A stretch of DNA of 64,000 nucleotides. Origin: a virus. The notes beneath the pieces were generated by a model that saw only the letters and a program-made list of their open reading frames with translations, ran no database searches and was not told where the DNA came from. This document shows, one piece after another, positions 16,121-24,628 of the stretch. The stretch is from positions 1-64,000 of the IMG/VR virus record IMGVR_UViG_3300010397_000043. One strand, given 5' to 3'. The translations under genes and the position numbers were made by a program. Position 1 is the first letter of the stretch, and every line of letters starts with the position of its first letter.

Positions 16121-18592
16121 TTAACGCGCTCCATAAGCCCGGTTGAGACCGTAGCGTTGCTCGATGGTGCGGGCCACCCCGCGACCGCTGTTCACGTCGC
16201 TATTGATGATGTCGCGCACCTTCTTGTCCAGGTACACGTCCACTTGCTGTTGACCATCGGGGCCGGAGCGCGTCTGCGTCGAAACCTCGCTCGCGTCGCC
16301 GGACGAGTAGATGTTGATAATCGGCGCAGCCGACTTGCCCATGCTGACCGGGATCGAGCGCCCATCGGGCAGGGGCACAAAGGCTTCCGGCCGCGAGCCC
16401 TCGCCATACATGGCAAGCTGAGGCGTGTGCGCGATCCCACCACGGGAGTAACGCTTCAAGTCCATCGGGCCAAACCCGGTCATGATGCCGCCGTTCGCCT
16501 GCGCCCACGCACCCATGTTCGTGAAGATCTCCTGGAAGCCACTGAAGATGGCCGACGCCCCACCAGCATCTTGCGCGGAGGTGTAGAACTGGCGAAGCTG
16601 CGCGGTCAGGAAGTCGCTGATAGTCAAGCGCACCAAGCTATTCATGATATTGGTGATCATCTTACTAAAGCTCGACTGCGTGCCCGTGATGAAGTCTGTG
16701 AACTCGCCGGCGATGTTGTCAATAGCCTTCTGGAAGTTCTTCTCGAAAATCTTGCTAAGGGATGCCGACTGGTCAACGAAGTTTTCGAGCTTACCGATCT
16801 CTGCTTCCAGGAACTTGCGCTCGGGCTTGGTGAGCGTCGGGTCGGCCATCAGTTTGTAGAGTTCAGCAAGCTGGTCCGCAGCGTCTGCCGCTTTTTTCTT
16901 GAACTCATCCAGCGACTGGTCTGCCAGGAACAGTGGGTTTTGCCCAGCCTGCGCGGACACTTGCTCGGCAAGCCGCTCCATCCGCTTATTGGACTCTTCA
17001 CTTACGTGGTACGTGTCCACCCTGGCCGCGGCATCGAGGGCCGCGAGAAGTGTTTGAGTTTCGTTTTCGCCGACCTTGAGCTTGCCGGAAATGACGGCGT
17101 TAACCAACTTTTCGTAATCGGTCTCAGCCTTGCCCGAAAGTGAGTCCAGCTTATCTGCAAGGTCAAGCCCCTTAGCAATTTCGGCCTGCAGGTAGTTTTC
17201 CAGTGGCGTGTCACCGGGCTCTTTCTTCACACGATCTGGCTTAGGGGGCGGCTTGGGCGGGAAATGGTTCTGGCTGAACCTGCGAGCGGTTTCGTTCGCA
17301 TTAATCTCATCCAGGCCACCGGGCATCGTGCGGTTGTTCAGTTCGCTGAGCCGGTTCAGCGCAGCCTGCCGGTCCCTGATCTGGTTCTGAATACGAGATA
17401 GGCGCTCGGTAGCCGCTTGCTCCTCACGCTGGCCCAGGCTACCAGACGCGATCTGGTCGTTCAGTTTCGCCTCGACCTGCTTCAACCGGTCAAGCTCGGC
17501 GTTGATCTTCCCAATATCACCGACAATACGATCCGTCTGGCTCTCGGGTTCTTGGTCACCATAGATAAGCCGACGAATCAAGCCGGACGGCGTCATCTTG
17601 CCAAGCTCGTTGAGCATCCACTTAAAGCCATTGACGATGCGGCCGACGTTGCTGTCCCCGCGCGCTTCTGACTCGTCAGCCAGTTGGCGAAGTTCTTTAC
17701 GCAGGCTACCGATGCTATCCGTGAGTGCCTTGAACGGGTCGCCACCGATGCCGCCCGTGAGCAAACGTGCGAGTTCGCCGATAGCACCGGTCGCCTCACT
17801 CTTGAGCCCTTCAAACGACTGCGCGAAGGTCTTTGGAATTTTTGCCGCTGCTTCGTTTAGCCTGTCCAGCATCGAAACGCCGTCCTTGCCACCATCTAGC
17901 ATGGCCTTGATTAGCGTCTCAACATCCAACTTACCTTCGGTACCCAGCTTGCGAAGCTCGCCAAGCGTCACGCCCAGGGCCTTCGCCAGAGCGTTCATGA
18001 AGGCCGCGTTGTTCTCGGAGATGGAACGGAATTCGTCTCCAGCGAATCGGTTCGATACCAACGCCTGACCGAACTGGATAAGCGCCGCGTTCGCTTCCTG
18101 GGTACTCGACCCAGACAAACGCAACGAAGCCGCGAAGCCTTCGGTGACTTTGGTCGCTTGCGCTTGAGTCAAGCCGTAGTTCTGCCCCGCGCGAGTGACC
18201 TTTTCGTACAGCTTCGCGGTACTGTCCAACTCGCGGCCGGACTCGCGCGAGATGCGGATAATTTCGTCGGTGGCCTTCGCCACAGCAGACTCGCCGCCAA
18301 GCACCAGCTTCAGCCGGCCTTCTAGAATCGCGTAAGACTGCGCAGCCTCGATGATGGCCTTGCTGTACGACAAAATCTGGTCCGTGGCGAAGAAGCCCGC
18401 CGCGAACGCCCCCAGCTTGGTTGCGAACCCAGAGAGGCTACTGAATCCAGACTCGACGTTCTTCTGCAGCGCAGCGGTGTTTTTATCCACCTGCGACATA
18501 TTCGTCGCGAGAGCCTTGATGTTGGCAGAGGCTTCCTGCGACGCGATGACGTCGATCCGAATGATCTTCTCGACAACTTGTTGTTCAGCCAC
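16121..18592 (-). CDS. Tail tape measure protein
   Basis: This 823-residue protein sets tail length and is ejected on infection. The N-terminal third (about residues 60-270: LEGRLKLVLGG, ISRESGRELDSTAKLYEKV, NRFAGDEFRSISENNAAFM, LKSEATGAIGEL) matches the conserved tape measure domain of many siphophages and prophages. The middle is a long charged coiled-coil. The C-terminal third resembles lambda tail H (FITGTQSSFSKMITNIMNSL, GRSIPVSM). It is shorter than many tape measures, predicting a tail of roughly 120 nm at 1.5 angstrom per residue. Confidence 0.9.
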   Translation of the reverse strand: MAEQQVVEKIIRIDVIASQEASANIKALATNMSQVDKNTAALQKNVESGFSSLSGFATKLGAFAAGFFATDQILSYSKAIIEAAQSYAILEGRLKLVLGGESAVAKATDEIIRISRESGRELDSTAKLYEKVTRAGQNYGLTQAQATKVTEGFAASLRLSGSSTQEANAALIQFGQALVSNRFAGDEFRSISENNAAFMNALAKALGVTLGELRKLGTEGKLDVETLIKAMLDGGKDGVSMLDRLNEAAAKIPKTFAQSFEGLKSEATGAIGELARLLTGGIGGDPFKALTDSIGSLRKELRQLADESEARGDSNVGRIVNGFKWMLNELGKMTPSGLIRRLIYGDQEPESQTDRIVGDIGKINAELDRLKQVEAKLNDQIASGSLGQREEQAATERLSRIQNQIRDRQAALNRLSELNNRTMPGGLDEINANETARRFSQNHFPPKPPPKPDRVKKEPGDTPLENYLQAEIAKGLDLADKLDSLSGKAETDYEKLVNAVISGKLKVGENETQTLLAALDAAARVDTYHVSEESNKRMERLAEQVSAQAGQNPLFLADQSLDEFKKKAADAADQLAELYKLMADPTLTKPERKFLEAEIGKLENFVDQSASLSKIFEKNFQKAIDNIAGEFTDFITGTQSSFSKMITNIMNSLVRLTISDFLTAQLRQFYTSAQDAGGASAIFSGFQEIFTNMGAWAQANGGIMTGFGPMDLKRYSRGGIAHTPQLAMYGEGSRPEAFVPLPDGRSIPVSMGKSAAPIINIYSSGDASEVSTQTRSGPDGQQQVDVYLDKKVRDIINSDVNSGRGVARTIEQRYGLNRAYGAR

Positions 18593-18601
18593 GTGGCCCC
18601 C

Positions 18602-19504
18602 TTACGCGAGGATGTTCACCAGACGCGTCGCGCCTTTGCGACCCATCTGCACTGACACGGACGGCACCCGATCATCCTTGCTGTGTTTGCCCCACGACCG
18701 CGCAGGCGGAAAGCTCACCCAGTTATCGCTGATGAACAGGCCAGCAAAGGCCCGGTTGCCTCGCATGATGCGACGAACGATCTGCCCTGCGCCCTCGACC
18801 GTGCCGGGCCGCTGGGCACGCAAATGGCTCAGGCGGGCCGCTGCATCGGGCCCCGCACGATTCGCGAGCCTGCGCAGCGTGCGGTCCGAAAACGGGCGGA
18901 AGCGCGGCGCGTACTTGCTGCCGTACACGAAGCGCGACCGACCAGACGCAAGGTTGGTCACCTGCTTCAGTTGCAGAACCGCATTGCGGCCAATCGGGCT
19001 CCAGTACAGCTTGCGGCCATAGTTGACCAGCGGGCCGACCACACGCAGCACAGTCTTTTGGTCCAGCTTGTTCGGATCGAGCCGGCGCAGCGCACCCGGG
19101 AGTTGCCCCGCCAGCTTGCCGTTGACCCATAGGAAGAAGTTCTGCCGGGCGACGATTGCGTTTTGCGGCGGCGACTGGATTCGCGTGATGCGCTGGAGCA
19201 GGTTGTAGACCTCCTCGATAGCTGCGATGAGCAGCTTCGCATCGGTGAACCGCATGCTAACAGCACGCATGGCTTGGTCAATGCCCCGATTGCCCACGGC
19301 ACGACCGTCTACGAGGATTTGCGTCGGCGGGTTGTTGATCGCAACCTGCCCGGCAAGCTCTTGCTGAGCGGTGCCACGCAAGACCTTCAACAGGTCCTGC
19401 GGCAGCACCTCCAACACGTACTTCTCTAGGGTTGTCTCGATCTGCCCGTTTTCGAGACCGTAGGCGCGGGCGCTGAGGCTTCCTTTAGCTTGGTACGTTG
19501 CCAT
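18602..19504 (-). CDS. Phage protein between chaperone and tape measure, unknown
   Basis: This 300-residue protein has GAAGG before its ATG. Its start overlaps the end of the frameshifted chaperone by 79 nt, and it ends just before the tape measure start. The C-terminal half is very basic (RRLANRAGPDAAARLSHLRAQR, VRRIMRGNRAFAGLF). There is no signal or membrane segment. No family is recognised; location predicts a tail assembly or minor tail role. Confidence 0.7.
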   Translation of the reverse strand: MATYQAKGSLSARAYGLENGQIETTLEKYVLEVLPQDLLKVLRGTAQQELAGQVAINNPPTQILVDGRAVGNRGIDQAMRAVSMRFTDAKLLIAAIEEVYNLLQRITRIQSPPQNAIVARQNFFLWVNGKLAGQLPGALRRLDPNKLDQKTVLRVVGPLVNYGRKLYWSPIGRNAVLQLKQVTNLASGRSRFVYGSKYAPRFRPFSDRTLRRLANRAGPDAAARLSHLRAQRPGTVEGAGQIVRRIMRGNRAFAGLFISDNWVSFPPARSWGKHSKDDRVPSVSVQMGRKGATRLVNILA

Positions 19505-20174
19505 TTGGATACCTTCGATTGTGCGTTGCTAACCACGTCCCACAGGTACTCAGGGTCATCGAATCCGAATGTTTGAGCCCAAGCCCAACAGTCAGCCAGC
19601 CTTACTATTCCACCTTCTACAATGTCCATGTAACAACGAGATGGGGCGATCAAGTGTTCTGGCAGCGTAGGCTTGTCGTCAAGGGCGGCTACCCGCTGGC
19701 CTGTGGCCTGGACCGCCTGCAGAAACTCAAGCTGATCGCCCCACTGCAGCCACCAGATCAGGCTTTTCCCAGGGCTTCGCCGTCCTCCTCGACCTGCGCG
19801 TCCTGGAAGTTCCTCATGTCCTCGCAAGCCGTGCGAAACGCTTCCCAGAAGTCGGGCAGGTCAGACATCAGCTTGATGAAGTTGTCCTTGCAGAACTGCA
19901 TCACGTTGCCGTCGCGGTCACGCACGTTGTCCCACTCGATGAGCACCGCCTCGAAGTACACCTCCATCAGCAGGTGCTTCGACTTGTCGGGGTCCATCGT
20001 GCCGGCCTGGATGGCGCGGGCGTAGGGCTTTGTGAGCCGCGAGAAGACCGAGGCGAAGCGGCGATTGCTGCCACCCGCCCGGCGGACCTTGAACTTGGAA
20101 ACGCCAAAGTCGAGGACCACACCCTCGGTCTCGTAGTTGACGTTGGTCCCGAATTGTTGATAAAGCGAGTTCAT
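19426..20174 (-). CDS. Tail assembly chaperone, -1 frameshift fusion (G-T type)
   Basis: Reading through the slippery site at 19764-19770 in the -1 frame replaces the last residue of the 138-residue short form with a 112-residue extension (SLIWWLQWGDQLEFLQ...), giving about 249 residues. The extension frame is open far upstream of the slip site but has no well-placed start of its own. This is the lambda G/GT logic: short and long forms at a fixed ratio act as chaperones that load the tape measure and tube protein. Confidence 0.8.
19758..20174 (-). CDS. Tail assembly chaperone, short form (G-type)
   Basis: This 138-residue acidic protein ends in QDAQVEEDGEALGKA, immediately after the slippery heptamer. 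It lies between the tail tube gene and the tape measure region, the conserved place of tail assembly chaperones. A GGATT(C)C-type site precedes the ATG at 20174. An inverted repeat CGCCGG/CCGGCG (20200-20220) lies in its leader. Confidence 0.85.
   Translation of the reverse strand: MNSLYQQFGTNVNYETEGVVLDFGVSKFKVRRAGGSNRRFASVFSRLTKPYARAIQAGTMDPDKSKHLLMEVYFEAVLIEWDNVRDRDGNVMQFCKDNFIKLMSDLPDFWEAFRTACEDMRNFQDAQVEEDGEALGKA
19764..19770 (-). other. Programmed -1 ribosomal frameshift site GGGAAAA
   Basis: On the minus strand the zero-frame codons are CTG GGA AAA GCC TGA, so GGGAAAA fits X_XXY_YYZ exactly. A -1 slip continues with AGC CTG ATC TGG in an open frame of 112 codons. The lambda G-T site (GGGAAAG) is one base different. 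Confidence 0.85.
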
Positions 20175-20263
20175 TGGGATTCCTTTCTAATGTAGGTTAC
20201 GCCGGTTACGTTATCCGGCGCTGGTCAAGCCAGCCGTCACTACCCTGGCAGGGCCCTCTCGAA

Positions 20264-21259
20264 TTAGGTTCCGATGACGCGCGTGCAACGCACGGTGAAG
20301 CCCCAGGTCGGCGCGTACAGGGCCTGGAAGCTGACGTTCTGGACCACGTCCTGGCCGGTGCCAGCCGCGTTCGCCCCACCCGTCTTCAGCTTGCAACGGG
20401 GGAAGAAGAACGTGTACTGGTTCGGAGTGGTGCTCGTGTCCGCAAGCGTTACGGTCACAGGCATTTCCAGTTGGTCGATCAGGTCTTGCAGCATCTCGTT
20501 CGACGCGAGGTAGCACGAGCCTTCGATGGATGCTTCAAAGCGACCGATCACCTGCTCCTTGAACCCGAGCGTGCCGATACACTCGACGCCGCGCACGTTG
20601 CTGTTGAAGTTCATCGTGAGGCTGTTGAAGCACAGCGTCATGGGAACCGCACCAACGTTGACCGAGGTCACGTGCGGGGCAGTGAATACCGGCTTTGTGC
20701 CAGGGTCCGTGTACGTCGCGCCCGAACGCGCCGACGTTGCCAGCGTCATCACGCCGCCGGACAGCGCCACGGAACTCGTGATCGGGGCATTCGGCGCGAT
20801 GCGAATGGACATCGAGTCCACCGCCGTTTGGTCGAAGCGGTGGTAGAGCACGCTGCCAGTCGGAGGCGTGAACTTCTTCTCGATCTCGAACAAGCTGAGC
20901 GTCTTGCCCTGGATGAGCTCGTTCGCACCCACGGCGGTGAACGCTGAGCCGGTGCCATCGCCCTCGGTGCCAGTAGCCCACAGGTTGCGGAACACAGCCT
21001 GCAGCATGCGCTCCCAGAACGGGTGCTTCGTCAGCTCCATTTCGATGGAGCCGGTCGATTGCGCCCCGGTCAAGATCGAATCGCGAAGCTGGCCCGAGGG
21101 GTCCAGTTCGTTCGAGATCGTGGTCTGCGGCTGGAAGTTCAGCGATTCACCCGTCAGGCGGGCCAGCATGTACGCAGGCGAAGACGGGGTGGTCGGCGGG
21201 GGTCCGCCAGTTTGCTCGACTGCGCCGAGCTGAAACACGTCTGACGAGATGACGGTCAT
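20264..21259 (-). CDS. Major tail tube protein
   Basis: This 331-residue protein has GGAG seven bases before the ATG at 21259; a TTG form 12 nt longer is possible. It lies between the tail terminator-like gene and the chaperone, as expected for the tube subunit. It contains a middle Ala/Thr/Gly beta-rich region and a C-terminal segment with regular strands (MNFNSNVRGVECIGTLG, FKEQVIGRFEASIEGSCY), as in large tube proteins of the phage_tube_2 type. Family assignment rests mainly on order and composition. Confidence 0.8.
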   Translation of the reverse strand: MTVISSDVFQLGAVEQTGGPPPTTPSSPAYMLARLTGESLNFQPQTTISNELDPSGQLRDSILTGAQSTGSIEMELTKHPFWERMLQAVFRNLWATGTEGDGTGSAFTAVGANELIQGKTLSLFEIEKKFTPPTGSVLYHRFDQTAVDSMSIRIAPNAPITSSVALSGGVMTLATSARSGATYTDPGTKPVFTAPHVTSVNVGAVPMTLCFNSLTMNFNSNVRGVECIGTLGFKEQVIGRFEASIEGSCYLASNEMLQDLIDQLEMPVTVTLADTSTTPNQYTFFFPRCKLKTGGANAAGTGQDVVQNVSFQALYAPTWGFTVRCTRVIGT

Positions 21260-21271
21260 GATGTACTCCAA

Positions 21272-21715
21272 TTAAGCGGTGCCACGCACCGTATCGAACG
21301 TGTAAGAACACGACACACTGCCAAGAAACCAGTTGCCGTTTTCCGTAGACTCGGTGTTAGGCGGGTCTGCCGCATCGAGCATCAAGAAGCCGACATCTGA
21401 ACCAGTACCGTAGGGCACGCTGACGTGGATTCCGAAGAATGCGTTGCGTACCCTTTCGGCCAGATCGACCACGGGGCCATCACCGACGCCAGACTTGCCG
21501 ACAGCGATGATAACCACGTTGCCGAATTCACGAAAGCACGCCCGGGTGCCCAGGCTCGTGCGGTTTTCAGTCGCATCATGGAACTCGATGGTGAGCCACA
21601 ACTCGGGCAAGCCCTTTTGCTTCTCAATCGTGTTCACCGTGTCGTAGTAAGGCACGTCATCGACGCGCGCCTGCAATTCAGCGCGGAACCAATCGCGGAC
21701 GGCTTTGCTGCTCAT
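21272..21715 (-). CDS. Tail terminator-like protein
   Basis: This 147-residue protein starts MSSKAVRDWFRAELQARVDDVPYY, the usual opening of phage tail terminators (gpU/DUF4128 type) with an N-terminal helix followed by a small alpha/beta fold (LWLTIEFHDATE, GNVVIIAVGK). It sits between a head-closure-like gene and the tube gene, which is the normal order. It would cap the tail tube and join it to the head. Confidence 0.75.
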   Translation of the reverse strand: MSSKAVRDWFRAELQARVDDVPYYDTVNTIEKQKGLPELWLTIEFHDATENRTSLGTRACFREFGNVVIIAVGKSGVGDGPVVDLAERVRNAFFGIHVSVPYGTGSDVGFLMLDAADPPNTESTENGNWFLGSVSCSYTFDTVRGTA

Positions 21716-21720
21716 GGCGT

Positions 21721-22077
21721 TCAGCCCTTCACCAGGATGCGGTATCCGAACACCGTGCCCAGCAAATCAACCTGTGTGACGCTGAGCACGGCATGTTCTT
21801 CGTCGTCCCAGACAATGCGGTCGAACTTCGACGGGGCAAAGCCGGCAAGGTCCTGCGCCTTGACCAGCACTAGGAAGCGCGTCTGGTCGTAGCTTTGCTC
21901 GCCCCGGTCGAACAAGCCCATGATCTTCGGGCGCTTGCAGAACGCGCGGATATTCAGCATACGCGAGCCGTCCAGCGACTCGAAGGTCACTAGACGGCCA
22001 AACTTTTCAATCGACTCGTCCCACGCCGATTTGGCGATGGTGAGTGCGCTGGCCGGGATAACAGGGATGCGGTTCAT
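21721..22077 (-). CDS. Head-tail joining protein, putative
   Basis: This 118-residue protein starts at an ATG that overlaps the previous stop (ATGA at 22077-22074). The longer open frame upstream is only antisense coincidence within the adaptor gene. Its pattern (AWDESIEKFGRLVTFESL, TRFLVLVKAQD) and place between adaptor and terminator suggest a head-closure or stopper protein. No direct family match is claimed. Confidence 0.7.
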   Translation of the reverse strand: MNRIPVIPASALTIAKSAWDESIEKFGRLVTFESLDGSRMLNIRAFCKRPKIMGLFDRGEQSYDQTRFLVLVKAQDLAGFAPSKFDRIVWDDEEHAVLSVTQVDLLGTVFGYRILVKG

Positions 22078-22706
22078 GCGAGCACCGGACCTTCCATCTT
22101 GTACTGGTCGAGCACAAACGACCACTGCGCGAGCAGACCCGCCGGGTCGCCCTGGGTCACCGCTCCAGTCGGCACCTCGAAGGACATACTCATCGCGTCG
22201 AACATGGTCATCGACTTGAGCGCGCCGGTCGGAGCCACGCCCGAGCCCGACAGGTTGCCGCCCTGCGTGTAGATCGCGATGGAAATGTTGAGCAGTGCTT
22301 CGTGCAGGTCGTCGGGGCAGGTCTCCCAGCCGGACGTGTACTCGACATGCAACGACGAGGCCCACGGCAGGCACGCGCCCCCGTAGCCGCGAGGCCAGTT
22401 TGCGACTCCGAACACCAACGCGCCGGCCTTTTTGTCCAGGCGGTAGTCGGTGAACGGCGCACCGTCCTTCTCGAAAACCTCGACTGACACGACAGGGTGG
22501 TGTGGCAGGTAGTACCGGTGAACGTAGTCCACGTCCAACTGGTCGTACTCCTGAGGCGTCTCTTCGATGGGCCCCTTGATGTACGACTCCACAAGCCGCT
22601 GAGCCATGGTGATCGACATATCCAACTTGGCCGACGTCTCTTCGTCCAGCGTGTCGCTGTCGAGACCGAGCCCGGTGCAGACTTCGTCGATGGTGATGAC
22701 CGCCAT
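22074..22706 (-). CDS. Head-tail adaptor (gp6-like)
   Basis: This 210-residue protein begins MAVITIDEVCTGLGLDSD, after an AAGGGG site. The N-terminal helix pair (ITMAQRLVESYIKGP) and the segment HHPVVSVEVFEKDG followed by LHVEYTSGWETCPDDLHEALLNISIAIY are the typical layout of gp6/DnaT-like phage head-tail connectors that bind beneath the portal. The start was moved from an upstream in-frame ATG with no binding site. Confidence 0.78.
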   Translation of the reverse strand: MAVITIDEVCTGLGLDSDTLDEETSAKLDMSITMAQRLVESYIKGPIEETPQEYDQLDVDYVHRYYLPHHPVVSVEVFEKDGAPFTDYRLDKKAGALVFGVANWPRGYGGACLPWASSLHVEYTSGWETCPDDLHEALLNISIAIYTQGGNLSGSGVAPTGALKSMTMFDAMSMSFEVPTGAVTQGDPAGLLAQWSFVLDQYKMEGPVLA

Positions 22707-22717
22707 GACACTACCCC

Positions 22718-24628
22718 TTATTGAATGTAGCCGAGCATTGCCCACGAGTCGGACGACGTACCCTGCGCGCGCTCGGGCGGGGCCACCGTACCCAGACGGC
22801 ATTGCCACGCACGATTGTGGAGGTGCAGAAAGTCACCCTTGCGGTAGTGCCGGCCTTCCTGGTGACCCACGAACAGTTCAACGCTGCGACCGTTCTCGCC
22901 GTCCTTACCATCCCTGCCGTTGCGACCGCACTTGACAGCCAGTTTCCAGCCGACGAGATCGGTCTTGGGCTCGCCGGGGTTGGCCTTTTGCGCGACCCAG
23001 ATCGAGCCATCGTGCGTGACCATGTTGCCGGGGGCGTAGGCAGTCTTCTTGTCGTAGACGCCACGGTAGGCCGCGACCGGCAGCGGAATTTCCACGCTCG
23101 CTAGTTCAGTGCGATCCTCGGCGAGCGCCTTGACAGTCACCGCAGTGCCGTCCGCGTTCACGTCCATGGCGAGATCGACTGCCAGCGAAACCTGCGGGGC
23201 CATCGGGTCGGGCATCACCGGCATCTGGATATTGGAGATGGCCTTGGCAATGTCGGCAGGCGTAGCGAAGTCGTCCAGCCGGGCGCGCACCTCCGACACA
23301 GCCAGTTCGAGCGGCGCGAGGTCCACCGGCTCGACTACGACAGGCGCAGGCGGCTCAGGCAGCGAGGCGATGGCCTTGGCAATGTCCTGAGGCGTCGCAA
23401 ACTGCTCAGCCGCTGCCGCCAGTTGGGCGCGCACCTCGGCAATGGCCGAATGCACGGGGGCGAGGTCTACCGGCTCCGGCAGCACGACAGGCGCAGGCGG
23501 CTCAGGCAGCGAGGCGATGGCCTTGGCAATGTCCTGAGGCGTCGCAAACTTCTCGGTCGCTGCGGCCAGCTCACCGCGCAGTTCGACAAGCTGGTTCTGC
23601 AGTGGCACGAGGTCCACCGGCTCCGGCAGCACGACCGGCGCAGGCGGCTCAGGCAGCGCAGCGATGGCCTTGGCAATGTCCTGGGGCGTCGCGAAGGTCT
23701 CGGTCACTGCGGCCAGTTGGTCGCGCACCTCGGCAATGGCCGCATGCACCGGCGCAAGGTCCACCGGCTCCGGCAGCACGACAGGCTCCGGCAATTCGGG
23801 AATAGACGCACCGACCGCCAGAATGCGCGTGTTCAGTTCAGCTTCTACTGCGAGCACATGCTCTGCCAACTGAGCGTGTTCTTTCGCCAGTGCCGCTTGG
23901 CCCTCCGACAGCGAGGTCAGGTCCACAGGCTCCGGCAACTCGGGGATCAGCGCCCGCACCTCGGCAATGGCCGCATGCACCGGGGCAAGGTCCACCGGCT
24001 CCGGCAGCACGACAGGCTCCGGGATACTGGCGACAACATCGATCAGCTTGGTACGAAACTCCTCGGTGAGGCTTTGGTACTGCGCTTCGGTCAGCTCACT
24101 CAGCGACTTGAACAGGTCGTGCAGCTTGGCAAGCTCAGCCTCCAGCGGTGCCAGATTGGCCGGCGCAGGCACCATCTGCCGCAGCGCCGTCACGCTTTCG
24201 GTCACAACGCCGATGCGGCTCGCCAGGGTTGTGAAGTTATCAGAGTGGACTACGCTGTCCGCTTCGAGTTGCCCCTTCAGCTCCGCGATCTCGATATGGG
24301 CCGCGCGCGTCGCCTCGGCCACACCTTCCGTAGCCGCGTTCGCCTCTTCGATGCGCGTGTTGAGCGTGGTCTCCAGCCCTTCGATGCTGGCCCGCGTGTG
24401 ATCTAGTTGCTGCTGCAGGTACGTGCGGTCTTGCGTGGCGAGCTTAATCCACTCGTCATGCACAGCCTCGTGTTGCTCTTTGAGCTGAGCGATCTCGGCC
24501 GCAGTCGCCTCGCGCGACTTGTTGACCATGCCCTGCACAAAGGCGGGGATCGCTTTCAGCTCAGCGGCGTGCTCAGCGATTGCTTCTTGAATCGCAGTGA
24601 GCGCAACCTTTAGCAGTTGCCAATTCAT
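22718..24628 (-). CDS. Repetitive coiled-coil protein with C-terminal carbohydrate-binding-like domain
   Basis: This 636-residue protein starts with ATGA overlapping the portal stop. Residues 1-~200 are coiled-coil. Residues ~200-470 contain five copies of a ~49-residue unit built on PVVLPEPVDLAPVHAAIAEV, then ATPQDIAKAIASLPEPP. The C-terminus has an AYRGVYDKKTAYAPGNMVTH / GSIWVAQ motif like small chitin-binding (ChtBD3/CBM5-12) modules, a short collagen-like GRNGRDGKDGENGRS, and an HLHNRAWQC tail. It lies between portal and adaptor, so a neck or capsid fibre is inferred. No enzyme motif is seen. Confidence 0.75.
   Translation of the reverse strand: MNWQLLKVALTAIQEAIAEHAAELKAIPAFVQGMVNKSREATAAEIAQLKEQHEAVHDEWIKLATQDRTYLQQQLDHTRASIEGLETTLNTRIEEANAATEGVAEATRAAHIEIAELKGQLEADSVVHSDNFTTLASRIGVVTESVTALRQMVPAPANLAPLEAELAKLHDLFKSLSELTEAQYQSLTEEFRTKLIDVVASIPEPVVLPEPVDLAPVHAAIAEVRALIPELPEPVDLTSLSEGQAALAKEHAQLAEHVLAVEAELNTRILAVGASIPELPEPVVLPEPVDLAPVHAAIAEVRDQLAAVTETFATPQDIAKAIAALPEPPAPVVLPEPVDLVPLQNQLVELRGELAAATEKFATPQDIAKAIASLPEPPAPVVLPEPVDLAPVHSAIAEVRAQLAAAAEQFATPQDIAKAIASLPEPPAPVVVEPVDLAPLELAVSEVRARLDDFATPADIAKAISNIQMPVMPDPMAPQVSLAVDLAMDVNADGTAVTVKALAEDRTELASVEIPLPVAAYRGVYDKKTAYAPGNMVTHDGSIWVAQKANPGEPKTDLVGWKLAVKCGRNGRDGKDGENGRSVELFVGHQEGRHYRKGDFLHLHNRAWQCRLGTVAPPERAQGTSSDSWAMLGYIQ
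23250..23790 (-). repeat. Tandem ~145-bp coding repeats
   Basis: Four near-identical units inside the fibre-like gene encode the PEPVDL...ATPQDIAKAIASL module. At DNA level the blocks containing GGCAATGTCCTGAGGCGTCG recur with few changes, which suggests recent expansion by recombination. Confidence 0.8.

Noticed and set aside
23250-23790. CRISPR-like tandem repeats
   Set aside because: Repeats are ~145 bp, coding and contiguous, without spacers; they are protein modules.
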